Position numbers and translations under genes: made by a program. DNA of 64,000 bases from Maricaulis maris (GTDB lineage: Bacteria; Pseudomonadota; Alphaproteobacteria; Caulobacterales; Maricaulaceae), in the NCBI RefSeq assembly GCF_003634045.1, contig NZ_RBIM01000003.1, forward strand, positions 412,640 to 476,639, written 5' to 3'. Below the pieces are notes generated by a model that worked only from the letters and a program-made list of their open reading frames with translations, had not been told where the DNA came from and did no database searches. Numbering within the stretch: the stretch's first letter is position 1; every line of letters begins with the position of its first letter. Below are positions 36,332-46,533 of the stretch, one piece after another.

Positions 36332-37198
36332 ATGACCGATACCGGCCCCACACTGACCGCCCATGACGAGAAGGCGCTGAAGGCTCTCATCGCCTGGTGG
36401 GAGGATGCCGGCATCGAGATGGACGAGCCTGTCATCACGCCGCGGCCCGCAGCTGCTGGAGCGCCGTCGACCAGCCCGGAACCGCGCCGGGAATCCCGTC
36501 GGGTACCGCCTGCCGAGCCGGTCCGCGCGGCAACGCCGCAAGCCGCCCGTGCCGCCGGTTTCGGCGACGCCGTGGCGACCGGACCAAGCGCACAGGCGCT
36601 GGCAGGCGACGCCACCACGCTGGACGCCCTGCGATCCGCCATTGATGCGTTTGAGGGATGCGCCCTGAAACGCACCGCCCGCAACACCGTGTTCGCGCGT
36701 GGTGACCGCAACGCCCGGCTGATGGTGGTCGGCGAAGCCCCCGGCCGTGAGGAAGATGATCGCGGCGAACCCTTCCTCGGTCCGACCGGGCGATTGATCG
36801 ACCGCATGCTGGCCGCCATCGGGGTCGAGCCGGACCAGGCCTATCTCACCCATGTCTTGAATTGGCGGCCGCCGGGTAACCGGGCACCAACCCAGGAGGA
36901 GGTCGCCCTCTGCCTGCCCTTCGTCGAACGCCATATCGCGTTGAAGAAGCCGGACGTCCTGTTGCTTGCCGGCGGCCTCGGAGCGCAGGCCCTGCTGCGT
37001 AGCGACACAGCCATCACACGGCTGCGCGGCCGCTGGGTGGACTATGCGTTGCGGGATGCTGCAGGTCAGCCGACCGGAACGACCATACCGGCGCTGCCAA
37101 TCTTTCCGCCGAGCTATCTGATCGCCCGTCCAAGCGAAAAGCGGCTGGCCTGGCAGGACTTGCAGACACTCGCCGAACGGTTGGCCGGACACCGCTGA
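36332..37198 (+). CDS. uracil-DNA glycosylase, family 4-like
   Basis: 288 residues from the ATG at 36332. It removes uracil from DNA to start base excision repair. The water-activating motif is GEAPGREEDDRGEPFLGPTG, and the region LNWRPPGNRAPT is typical of the family. Residues 1-110 are a variable Pro/Ala-rich extension. Only two of the four 4Fe-4S cysteines of classical family 4 enzymes are visible (EGCALK and ALCLPF); the cysteine before RPPGNR is Trp. So the cluster is probably absent or altered. Divergent from the ETF-QO gene. Confidence 0.85.
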   Translation: MTDTGPTLTAHDEKALKALIAWWEDAGIEMDEPVITPRPAAAGAPSTSPEPRRESRRVPPAEPVRAATPQAARAAGFGDAVATGPSAQALAGDATTLDALRSAIDAFEGCALKRTARNTVFARGDRNARLMVVGEAPGREEDDRGEPFLGPTGRLIDRMLAAIGVEPDQAYLTHVLNWRPPGNRAPTQEEVALCLPFVERHIALKKPDVLLLAGGLGAQALLRSDTAITRLRGRWVDYALRDAAGQPTGTTIPALPIFPPSYLIARPSEKRLAWQDLQTLAERLAGHR

Positions 37199-37288
37199 GC
37201 CAGGCCGGGCCGTCATCCCCAGGACAATATCGGCACCGCCCGGATGATCGCCACCTCAATCCGGGTCACCGATGTCGGTCTGAAATCT

Positions 37289-37303
37289 GTTCTTGATTTG
37301 TTC
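37289..37303 (+). promoter_or_regulatory. LexA (SOS) box, GTTC-N7-GTTC
   Basis: GTTCTTGATTTGTTC is an exact match to the alphaproteobacterial LexA operator GTTC-N7-GTTC. It ends 23 bp before the ATG of the radical SAM gene, a position suited to repression. Confidence 0.75.
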
Positions 37304-37326
37304 CATTTTTGAGTCATGATGCGGAC

Positions 37327-38457
37327 ATGACCGAGCGCCCTGGTGGCTACGCCCTTAATGCCCCTCAGGAGGCCTCCCTGCTCCACCGCCCCGGAGCGAG
37401 AGGTCGGGGCGCTCGGTCAAACATTACGGGCCGCTATGAAAGCGAGACCCGGGAAGCCTTCGACGATGGCTGGACCGAAGCGGACGGCCAAGCGCCCAAG
37501 CTCGGCATGACAGTGCTGAGGGATGCGTCGAAGTCCATCATCTCGACCAATAAATCGCCGGACATATCCTTCGACCAGTCGATCAATCCCTATCGTGGCT
37601 GCGAACATGGCTGCATCTATTGCTATGCCCGGCCCAGTCACGCCTATTGGGGCTATTCGCCCGGCCTCGACTTCGAAAGCGTGATTTTCGCCAAGCCCGA
37701 CGGGCCGAAGCTGCTCGAAGCCCATTTCAACAAGCCCGGCTATCAACCCAAACCGATCATGATCGGCGCCAATACCGATGCCTGGCAGCCGCTGGAGCGC
37801 GAGCGTCAGCATACGCGCGACATCCTGAAAATCTGCGCCCGCTACAAGCATCCGATCAGCGTCATCACCAAATCGGCGCTGATCCGGCGCGATCTCGACA
37901 TATTGGGACCCATGGCGGCCGACGGGCTGGTCAAGGCGGCGATTTCCATCACCACGCTCGACCGTCGCCTGACACGCGACATGGAGCCCCGGGCGGCGGC
38001 GCCGCACCGGCGCCTGGAAACCATCTCGGCCCTCAAGGCCGCTGGCATCCCGGTCACCGTGATGATGGCGCCGATCATCCCTGCCCTCACCGATCACGAG
38101 ATCGAACCGCTGCTGCAGGCGGCGGCGGAGGCCGGCGCCGACAATGCCGCCTATGTCCTGCTCAGACTGCCGCTGGAGATCCGCGACCTGTTCCGCGAAT
38201 GGCTGGCGGACAAACGCCCCGACTCCGCCGGCCGGGTCATGTCACTGATCCGGCAGATGCGCGGCGGCAAGGATTATGATGCAGCGTGGGCGACACGGGG
38301 TCGCGGCACCGGCCCCTACGCCCAGCTGATTGCCAGTCGCTTCCGCAGTGCCATCAAGCGTTTCAAGCTGGACGCACCGCGGACTGCCCTGGACATGAAC
38401 CGCTTCGAACGCCCGCTCGGTTCGGCTGAACAGCCCGGACTGTTTGATGAAAAATGA
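37327..38457 (+). CDS. radical SAM protein, PA0069/SplB-like family
   Basis: 376 residues from the ATG at 37327 (a TTG six codons earlier is possible). The radical SAM cluster motif is CEHGCIYCY (CX3CX2C), within NPYRGCEHGCIYCYARPSH. GANTDAWQPLER and SVITKSALIRRDLDIL are usual in this family, which is related to the spore photoproduct lyase SplB but has no assigned reaction. The perfect LexA box just upstream and the uracil-DNA glycosylase gene 128 bp before it point to a DNA-damage role; that is inference. Confidence 0.88.
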   Translation: MTERPGGYALNAPQEASLLHRPGARGRGARSNITGRYESETREAFDDGWTEADGQAPKLGMTVLRDASKSIISTNKSPDISFDQSINPYRGCEHGCIYCYARPSHAYWGYSPGLDFESVIFAKPDGPKLLEAHFNKPGYQPKPIMIGANTDAWQPLERERQHTRDILKICARYKHPISVITKSALIRRDLDILGPMAADGLVKAAISITTLDRRLTRDMEPRAAAPHRRLETISALKAAGIPVTVMMAPIIPALTDHEIEPLLQAAAEAGADNAAYVLLRLPLEIRDLFREWLADKRPDSAGRVMSLIRQMRGGKDYDAAWATRGRGTGPYAQLIASRFRSAIKRFKLDAPRTALDMNRFERPLGSAEQPGLFDEK

Positions 38458-38460
38458 CGG

Positions 38461-40893
38461 TCAGCCGGCCCGGTATTGGCGCAGCGGCTTTGCCGACCCC
38501 ACAAGGGTCGCGATCTCCGCCCGGACCGCTTTGGACGCCTCGTCGAAACCGGCAATCTGGCCACGCGTCAACGGTCGCGACAGGAGATAGCCCTGCAGCA
38601 CCAGGTCGGGCTGGAATCCGAGCGCGCCCAACTCGTCGAACTCCTCGATGCCCTCGACCACGACATTGATGTTCAGCTCGCGCGCCAGGTCGATCGTGGC
38701 CCGCACAATGATCTGGGCTTCGGGATCATTCTGCAGACCGGTCATGAAGGAGCGGTCGATCTTGATCTTGTCGAAGGGGAAGGCGCGCAGATAGCTCAGT
38801 GAGGAATAGCCGGTACCGAAATCATCAATTGCCAGCCCGACACCGAGATCCTTGAGTCCGCGCAGCACTTTCAGGGCGCGGGCCTCATCGTCAATCAGCA
38901 CGCCTTCAGTGATCTCGATCTCGAGCCGCTGCGGGGCCAGGCCGGACTTGGCCAGGGCGCGCTGAACCGAATAGACTAGATTGCCCTGTTTGAACTGGGC
39001 CGGGCTGACATTGACCGCGATCCGGCGCTCGTCAGGCCAGTTGACCGCTTCGCGACAGGCCGTTTCCAGCACCCATTCACCCATTTTCAGGATCAGGCCG
39101 GTTTCCTCGGCGATCTGCACGAATTCCGACGGCGGGACATTGCCGCGACGCTCGTCATGCCAGCGCACCAACGCCTCAAACCCGGACACCCGGCCATCGC
39201 CGAGCCGGACCTGGGGCTGGAAATTGAGGGTCAGCAGGTCGTCATCAATGGCCAGGGCGAGGTCCGCCTCCAGCATGCGCCGTTCCTGCATCATCAGGCC
39301 GAGCTTGGGATCAAAGTCACACACCTGGTTCCGGCCCTGCCCCTTGGCGCGATAGAGAGCCAGGTCGGCCTGGTTCATGAGCCTGTCGGGGTCCTCGCCG
39401 TCCATCGGGAACATCGTCACACCCCCCGACGCCGAGACCTTGAGATGCAATTGTCCGATGGTCAGCGGTGAGCCGACATTGTTGACCACGCGCTGGGCGG
39501 TCAGCAGCACGTCCTCGCGATTTTCGACATCCGGCAGGACGACAGCGAATTCATCGCCGCTCAACCGGGCCGCAACTGCATTGCGTGGCAGGGCGTCAAG
39601 CAGGCGTTCCGAGACCGCTACAAGCAAGCGGTCACCGACGGCGTGACCGTGCACATCATTGACTTCCTTGAAGCGGTCGAGATCGAAGAACATCAGGGCG
39701 ACCTGGGTATCATCGTCCCAGGCATTGCGAAGTTCGGCTTCAAAAGCCTCGCGGAATTTCAACCGGTTCGGCAAGCCGGTCAGCGTATCATGGTGGGCCA
39801 GATGGACCATGCGCGCCCGCGCCCGCTCTTCCGAGGACACATCCCGGAAGGCGAAAATGCGGGCGGTCAGCCCGTCAAAATCCATCTCGCGTGCCCGCAC
39901 CTGTACCGTGATCGGGGCACCGTCCCGGCAGCGCAGGCGGCATGTCATCGGGTCGGTCTCGCGGACATTCTGCAAGACTTCGATGGCTTCGGCATCCAGG
40001 GCCAGCTTGGCCACCGGCATGCCGACAAGGTCTCCGCGCTCGAGCTTGAGCATCTCGCAGAAACGCCCGTTCATGTCATGCATCAAACCGTCGCGAACGA
40101 CGGCGATACCCTCAAACGTGGCTTCCGCAAGGGCCCGGATGCGGTGACCTTCCGCAGCCCGGCGCAGGCCGAGATGCTGGTCGATCGCAGCCGCGGCGAG
40201 GCCGATGCTGACGACAAACACCGCGCCGAGGGCAATGGTGATCGCAAGCAGTTTCGGCGACAGACCGCCATCCTGTGCCGACACGCTGAAATCAGGCACC
40301 AATTCCATCGCCGACATCGACAGGAAGTGCAGGCTGACCACGCCGCCGACCAGCAGGGCAGCGCCGCCAAACAGGCCACGGCGGCTGGTGCCGCCCGTCG
40401 CAACCGCACCCGCCGCAGCGGCGAACTGGACGCCCAGGGCCAGCGCGGCGATCACCAGTCCGGCATCCCAGACCACGCTCGCACCGACACGCATGGCGGC
40501 AACGCCCACGAAATGCATCGCCGCGACACCGCCGCCGACCAGACCGCCGCCAATCGCCGACGCGTAGCGATAGTCCGAACGGACCGCGAAGGCCCAGCCG
40601 CAAGAGGAGATGATGACAGCGAGCAAAAAGGACGTGACTGTTTCGAACAGGCCGAACGACACGGGAATCGCGCTTTCATAGGCGAGCATGGACACAAAAT
40701 GCGTGCCCCATATCCCGGTCCCGGTGACAAATCCGGCAAACAGGAGCCAAGCAGGCTGACGCGCTGCTTCCGCGGCCTTGGCGCGGCGCACGATCGATAC
40801 CGCAGCCAGCGCAGAAAGCGCGCACAGCAAAGCGGCCACGGCGACGAGACCCAGATCGTGTTCGACCGTCAAACAGTAGTATACGCGATACAC
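38461..40893 (-). CDS. MHYT-PAS-GGDEF-EAL membrane protein (c-di-GMP turnover)
   Basis: About 810 residues from a GTG at 40893. This start aligns with other MHYT proteins ([18 protein letters not shown]) and avoids overlap with rnhB; an ATG 17 codons upstream would overlap it. Seven predicted membrane helices carry three MHYT-like motifs ([27 protein letters not shown]), thought to bind copper and sense a gas. Then come a PAS domain ([20 protein letters not shown]), a GGDEF domain with active-site variant SGDEF, and an EAL domain with intact FEALVRW and [10 protein letters not shown]. Phosphodiesterase activity seems more certain than cyclase activity. Confidence 0.92.
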   Translation of the reverse strand: MYRVYYCLTVEHDLGLVAVAALLCALSALAAVSIVRRAKAAEAARQPAWLLFAGFVTGTGIWGTHFVSMLAYESAIPVSFGLFETVTSFLLAVIISSCGWAFAVRSDYRYASAIGGGLVGGGVAAMHFVGVAAMRVGASVVWDAGLVIAALALGVQFAAAAGAVATGGTSRRGLFGGAALLVGGVVSLHFLSMSAMELVPDFSVSAQDGGLSPKLLAITIALGAVFVVSIGLAAAAIDQHLGLRRAAEGHRIRALAEATFEGIAVVRDGLMHDMNGRFCEMLKLERGDLVGMPVAKLALDAEAIEVLQNVRETDPMTCRLRCRDGAPITVQVRAREMDFDGLTARIFAFRDVSSEERARARMVHLAHHDTLTGLPNRLKFREAFEAELRNAWDDDTQVALMFFDLDRFKEVNDVHGHAVGDRLLVAVSERLLDALPRNAVAARLSGDEFAVVLPDVENREDVLLTAQRVVNNVGSPLTIGQLHLKVSASGGVTMFPMDGEDPDRLMNQADLALYRAKGQGRNQVCDFDPKLGLMMQERRMLEADLALAIDDDLLTLNFQPQVRLGDGRVSGFEALVRWHDERRGNVPPSEFVQIAEETGLILKMGEWVLETACREAVNWPDERRIAVNVSPAQFKQGNLVYSVQRALAKSGLAPQRLEIEITEGVLIDDEARALKVLRGLKDLGVGLAIDDFGTGYSSLSYLRAFPFDKIKIDRSFMTGLQNDPEAQIIVRATIDLARELNINVVVEGIEEFDELGALGFQPDLVLQGYLLSRPLTRGQIAGFDEASKAVRAEIATLVGSAKPLRQYRAG

Positions 40894-41533
40894 CAAATGC
40901 CCCAGAGGAACTGCCTTGAACGCGACCGTCCCACAAAAAGGCAATCATAGCCTTAACGCCGCTGCCCGGCGTTCAAGCCCGCGGATTGCCGGCGTTGATG
41001 AGGCCGGCCGTGGCCCGCTCGCAGGTCCCGTCGTGGCGGCCGCCGTCATCCTCGATCCGGCGCGACCGATCAACGGGTTGGGGGATTCCAAAGCCTTGTC
41101 CGAGCCGCGTCGCCTGGCCTTGTACGCGCTGATCCGCGAGCGGGCATGGGTTGGGGTCGGCATTGCCGAACCGGCGGAGATCGACCGGCTCAACATTCTC
41201 CACGCAACGATGGCGGCGATGGCGCGGGCCGTCGAGCGCCTGGCCGTCAGCCCGGCCCTTGTTCGTGTCGACGGCAACCGCGTCCCGCCCGGACTTCCCT
41301 GCCCCGCCGAGGCGATCATCAAGGGCGACGCCACCGACGCCAGCATCGGGGCCGCCTCAATCATCGCCAAGACCATCCGCGACGCGTTGATGACCAACGC
41401 CGCACAACGGTTTCCCGGCTACGGACTTGCCGGCCACAAGGGCTATCCCAGCCCCGCCCATCGCGCGGCGCTCAACGAGCTTGGCGCGACGCCGATCCAT
41501 CGCCGATCCTATGCACCGGTCCGCGCGGCGCTT

Positions 41534-42729
<1,196 letters not shown>

Positions 42730-42739
42730 GCCGTCACAG

Positions 42740-43210
42740 ATGCCCCATCCAGGCGACGCCTTTCCCGACCCAGACATACTGGCCGCTGATAGCCGGTTTG
42801 CCAGCCTGCACAATCTGCGCCTGCTCCTGGTTGAAGACAATCTGATCAATCGGGAGGTCGCCCGCGCCTTCCTCAAGCCGCTGCAGCTGGATATCCGCGA
42901 GGCGGAGACCGGTCTTCAGGCTCTCGAATGCCTGCAATCCGGTGCCTTCGACGCCATCCTGATGGATGTCCGCATGCCGGTGATGGACGGGCTGGACGCC
43001 ACGCGCCGCATTCGTGCCAGCACAGCCGCCTGGCGTGACATTCCGGTCGTCGCCATGACCGGCAATGTGTCAGCCGCCGAAATCGACGAATGCCATGACG
43101 CCGGCATGGACACGCATCTTGCCAAACCCTTCCGGCCCGACGCCCTGTTTGCAGCCCTGCTGGAGGCCCGGCAACGCCGCCCCTATCCAGCCGCCGGGCA
43201 CGGCAGCTAA
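42740..43210 (+). CDS. stand-alone response regulator receiver
   Basis: 156 residues with one REC domain after a 25-residue lead. LRLLLVEDNLINREVARAFL carries the acidic pair, ILMDVRMPVMDG the phospho-acceptor Asp, VAMTGN the switch Thr and LAKPF the Lys. The VEDNxxNREV and MPxMDG style is that of receivers attached to hybrid kinases, so it may work in a phosphorelay. It follows ccrM by 10 bp and is probably co-transcribed with it. Confidence 0.85.
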   Translation: MPHPGDAFPDPDILAADSRFASLHNLRLLLVEDNLINREVARAFLKPLQLDIREAETGLQALECLQSGAFDAILMDVRMPVMDGLDATRRIRASTAAWRDIPVVAMTGNVSAAEIDECHDAGMDTHLAKPFRPDALFAALLEARQRRPYPAAGHGS

Positions 43211-44274
43211 CCGCCCCGCATCATCAGGACCTTGCGCATCACACTCGGCAGGGCTTCCGCATCCAGGGCATCGACGTGGGCCCAGTAACCGCTGTCCGGC
43301 TCCCACGCCATGCCTGCCTCGCCCTCACGCACTTCGAGCCGCAATTCGAAATGGGTGAAGACGTGGCGGACCTCGCCGCGCGCGATCCAGTCGGCATCAA
43401 ACGGGGGCTCGGCACCGACCCGGGTCTCAAGTCCGGCGCTCTCGATCCAGTCGGTCGAGGGAATCTCCGTCATCCCGCCCAGCAACCCGCTCTCGGCCCG
43501 CCGACGCAACCAGATCCGCCCGCCACGACGGACCAGCCAGGCGGTGCCGCGACGCACGGGTTTGCGCTTTTTCGGCGGCTTGACCGGATAGCGTTCCATA
43601 TCGCCGGCGGTGGCAGCGGCGCAGGCAAAATTCCAGCAACAGGCGGCACAATCCGGGGCCCGCGGCGTGCACACCGTCGCCCCGAGATCCATGATCGCCT
43701 GGGCATAGTCGCCCGATCGCACCGGATCGGCGATGGCGGCGGCGCGCTTGCGGATTTCCGGCTTGGCTTTCGGCATCGCGGTCGCGACCCGGTACAGGCG
43801 GGTGATGACCCGCTCGACATTGCCGTCAACAACGCTGGCCGGCTTGCCAAACGCCGCCGCCAGGATCGCATTGGCCGTGTAGTCTCCAATACCCGGCAGA
43901 GCCCGCAAACCCTCCATCGTGTCGGGGAATTTGCCGCCATGCTTGGTCGCGACCTCGATGGCGCAGGCATGCAGGTTGCGGGCACGGGCGTAGTAGCCCA
44001 GCCCGGCCCACTCGCGCAGCACATCATCACGCGGTGCGGCAGCCAGGTCCTGCACGCGCGGCCAAAGGGCCAGGAAGCGGTGCCAATAGGGCGTCGCGTG
44101 CGGCACGGTGGTTTGCTGCAGCATGATTTCCGACAGCCAGATCGCATACGGGTCGGCCACAGCACCGGCGGCCCGGTCCTCCGGACGGATGCGCCAGGGC
44201 AGGCTGCGGCCTTCGCGGTCGTACCAGGCGAGCAGTTCGCGGCGGAGGCGGGCAATGGGAGATGTCTTGGACAA
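43207..44274 (-). CDS. mutY: A/G-specific adenine glycosylase
   Basis: About 355 residues if the TTG at 44274 is used; a TTG 24 codons upstream is open, but its extra sequence is Cys-rich, unlike MutY, and overlaps the divergent DUF721 gene. It removes A mispaired with 8-oxoguanine. SEIMLQQTTVPHATPYWHRF, the helix-hairpin-helix with catalytic Asp (LPGIGDYTANAILAAAFG, VVDGNVERVITRL) and the 4Fe-4S set C-X6-C-X2-C-X5-C (CTPRAPDCAACCWNFAC) are intact. The C-terminal NUDIX-like domain recognises 8-oxoG. Its end overlaps the receiver gene by 4 bp. Confidence 0.92.
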   Translation of the reverse strand: MSKTSPIARLRRELLAWYDREGRSLPWRIRPEDRAAGAVADPYAIWLSEIMLQQTTVPHATPYWHRFLALWPRVQDLAAAPRDDVLREWAGLGYYARARNLHACAIEVATKHGGKFPDTMEGLRALPGIGDYTANAILAAAFGKPASVVDGNVERVITRLYRVATAMPKAKPEIRKRAAAIADPVRSGDYAQAIMDLGATVCTPRAPDCAACCWNFACAAATAGDMERYPVKPPKKRKPVRRGTAWLVRRGGRIWLRRRAESGLLGGMTEIPSTDWIESAGLETRVGAEPPFDADWIARGEVRHVFTHFELRLEVREGEAGMAWEPDSGYWAHVDALDAEALPSVMRKVLMMRGG

Positions 44275-44321
44275 GGCAGGAGCCGGTTGCAGGCAGGACG
44301 GATCAAAGCGACACTGCGAGC

Positions 44322-44861
44322 ATGATGCGCAAACCGCCCCCGTCAATGCTGGAACAGGCTGCCAGCGACTTCATTCGCAGTCGCCGCGGCCGTCCGGCCG
44401 CCAAGCCGCCGCCCTCGGCAGCGCGCGCGGCCGAACGGGTATTGCGCCCCCTCGCCCGCCAGTTCGGGGTCGGGGTCGAGCAATTGCGCGAACACTGGAC
44501 CGAGATCGTCGGCGAACGCCTCGCCAAATGGAGTGAGCCGGAAACCATCCAGCGCGGCGGCGGCGGTGTCAGCACGCTGGTGATCCGCGCACGCGGTGCC
44601 GCCGCCGCGATCCTGCAGGCCGAAAGCCGCCGGATTCTCGAACGGGTCCGTACCTTTGCCGGTGATCGGGCACCGACCCGGCTGCGCATCCTGCAGGGCC
44701 AGGCCCGTCGTTCTGCGCCGGGCGCCAGCGATCAAGCGGTTGTGAAGCCGATGAATTCGGCGTCACAAGTGAGCGAGGGGGTGGAGCAAACACCCGAGGC
44801 GCGTCTATTGTCCGCGCTCAACCGGTTCGAAAATTCGGTCAAAACCCGTGAGGGATCGTGA
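44322..44861 (+). CDS. DUF721/DciA-like protein
   Basis: 179 residues from the ATG at 44322 (a second ATG follows directly). After a basic lead the DUF721 core appears: VLRPLARQFGVGVEQLREHWTEIVG, then GGGGVSTLVIRARGAAAA and RVRTFAGDRAPTRLRILQG. DciA proteins of this family help load the replicative helicase DnaB in bacteria without DnaC. The gene is divergent from mutY and upstream of the DsbA pair and smc, an order I recall from alphaproteobacteria. The DciA function is inferred from the family. Confidence 0.85.
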   Translation: MMRKPPPSMLEQAASDFIRSRRGRPAAKPPPSAARAAERVLRPLARQFGVGVEQLREHWTEIVGERLAKWSEPETIQRGGGGVSTLVIRARGAAAAILQAESRRILERVRTFAGDRAPTRLRILQGQARRSAPGASDQAVVKPMNSASQVSEGVEQTPEARLLSALNRFENSVKTREGS

Positions 44862-44883
44862 CCACTTGGCAAGGGGAGCCCAA

Positions 44884-45669
44884 ATGAGCCTGACCCGACG
44901 ACTTTTCTCCGCTGCGGCCATGACCGCTGTTCTGGCCCTGTCCGCCTGTGGCAACAGCGAGGCGCCGGTTGATGGCCAGTCGAGCTTCGAACGCGCCGGC
45001 GATCGCGGATTGGGCAGCGCGACGGCGCCGGTCACCATGATCGAATACGCCTCGGTCGCCTGCGGCCATTGCGCCACCTTCCACAATGAAGTCTGGCCGA
45101 TGCTGGAAAGCGAATATATCGAGACCGGCAAGGTCCGTTTCGTCCTGCGCGAGATGATTACCGGCCCGGCGCAATTCGCCATTGCCGGCTTCTCGCTGGC
45201 CCATTGTGTGCCGGAAGAGCGCTATTACGACATGGTCGATTTGTTGTTCCAACAGCAGAACGCCATCTTCCAGGCCGCCCAGACCCAAGGCAGCGCGCGC
45301 AGCCAGTATCTCGCCATTGCCCGCTCCATGGGCATGAGCGAAGCCGATTTCACCCAATGCCTGTCCGACGAAACCATCACCCAGGACATTCTCGACGCCA
45401 ATGATCGCGCTGGCGCCGAAGGTATTACGGGCACGCCGCGCTTCATCTTCAACGGCGAATTGCTCGATTCGCGCCGCGCCCCGGGCGAGAGCGCCTACAC
45501 CTACTTCCTGGGCAATCGCCAACTCATCATCGACGGCGAGCCGGTGCCGAATTTCTCGGATGCCGAAACCTTCCGCCGCATTCTCGACCATCTTGTCGCC
45601 GAAAACTCCGGTGAGACGGCCATGGCCGAGGAAATGCCCGCCGAAACGTCCGAAGCCGGAGACGAGTAG
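44884..45669 (+). CDS. DsbA-family thiol-disulfide lipoprotein
   Basis: 261 residues from the ATG at 44884, with GGGGAG upstream. A lipobox (LALSAC, Cys22) follows the signal helix. The thioredoxin-like domain has the active site VACGHCATF (Cys60, Cys63), inserted helices and the cis-Pro loop GITGTPRFIFNGE. It probably oxidises or isomerises disulfides in the periplasm. A paralogue follows 6 bp later. Confidence 0.88.
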   Translation: MSLTRRLFSAAAMTAVLALSACGNSEAPVDGQSSFERAGDRGLGSATAPVTMIEYASVACGHCATFHNEVWPMLESEYIETGKVRFVLREMITGPAQFAIAGFSLAHCVPEERYYDMVDLLFQQQNAIFQAAQTQGSARSQYLAIARSMGMSEADFTQCLSDETITQDILDANDRAGAEGITGTPRFIFNGELLDSRRAPGESAYTYFLGNRQLIIDGEPVPNFSDAETFRRILDHLVAENSGETAMAEEMPAETSEAGDE

Positions 45670-45675
45670 TCCATC

Positions 45676-46437
45676 ATGTCTGTCCTGCGTTTCCTGACCA
45701 CCCTGTCAATTGTGGCCGCCGCGATTACGCTTCCATCCGGCGCCGCATCAGCACAACTGGCCGACGGCGCGGCCGCGTTGCGACCGACAGACCGAGTGCT
45801 CGGGGCGCCGGATGCGGATCTGGTGATCATCGAATATGCCTCCTTCGCCTGCCCGCATTGCGCCAGCTTCCAGACCGATATCTGGCCGATGGTCCGCTCG
45901 GAATTCGTGGATACGGGCCTGGTCCGCTATTCGGTGCGGCCGATGCTGACCTCGCCGCCACAGATCGCCGGCGCCGGTGTCATCCTCAGCGAATGCGTCC
46001 CGGAAGACCGCTATTTCGATGCCGTCGACCTGCTGTTCCACGAACAGGCGACCATTTTCCAGACCGCCCGCGATGGTGGCGATGTGCTGGCCGTCTATAA
46101 CCGCATTGCCTCGGCGACCGGGACTTCACCCGAGGGCCTGCTGGCCTGCTTCCAGGACCCGGTCGCCAACGAGCATGTCAACGCCGTGGCAATGCAGGCC
46201 TCGGAAGACGGGATCACGTCAACGCCGAGCTTCATCATCGCCGGCGCACTGCTGGCGATCGGCCATCCGGGCGACGGCACAGCGGGGCACAATCATGCGG
46301 CGGCCGGCCCGACCGTATTCCTGCATGGCGGAGAACCGCTGCTGATCGATGGTGAGACGGTGCCAGGCCGTTTGGACGAAGACTCTTTCCGCCGAATCAT
46401 TCTTCACTTCCTCGAAGGGTCCGATTCGGCTGACTAG
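45676..46437 (+). CDS. DsbA-family periplasmic thiol-disulfide protein
   Basis: 253 residues with a signal peptide ending at GAASA. The active site is CPHC (Cys59, Cys62), the classical DsbA type, unlike the CGHC of the neighbour. The cis-Pro loop is GITSTPSFIIAG. After it there is a His/Gly/Pro-rich insertion (HPGDGTAGHNHAAAGP) that is unusual and could bind metal. It is soluble rather than lipidated and lies 97 bp before smc. Confidence 0.88.
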   Translation: MSVLRFLTTLSIVAAAITLPSGAASAQLADGAAALRPTDRVLGAPDADLVIIEYASFACPHCASFQTDIWPMVRSEFVDTGLVRYSVRPMLTSPPQIAGAGVILSECVPEDRYFDAVDLLFHEQATIFQTARDGGDVLAVYNRIASATGTSPEGLLACFQDPVANEHVNAVAMQASEDGITSTPSFIIAGALLAIGHPGDGTAGHNHAAAGPTVFLHGGEPLLIDGETVPGRLDEDSFRRIILHFLEGSDSAD

Positions 46438-46533
46438 ACTGACCTTCACGCCAGCGCCGCAATTGGATGCCAAACTGATGCGAGCCAGGCAGTTGGCTGC
46501 CGGGCGGGGTATTTGCGGCGCAAGGGAGACCGG

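Noticed and set aside
40894-40944. Longer MHYT protein from the ATG at 40944
   Set aside because: It would overlap the divergent rnhB start, and MHYT family proteins begin at the VYRVYYC region.
44275-44346. Longer MutY from a TTG at 44346
   Set aside because: The added residues are Cys-rich and unlike MutY, and would overlap the start of the divergent DUF721 gene.
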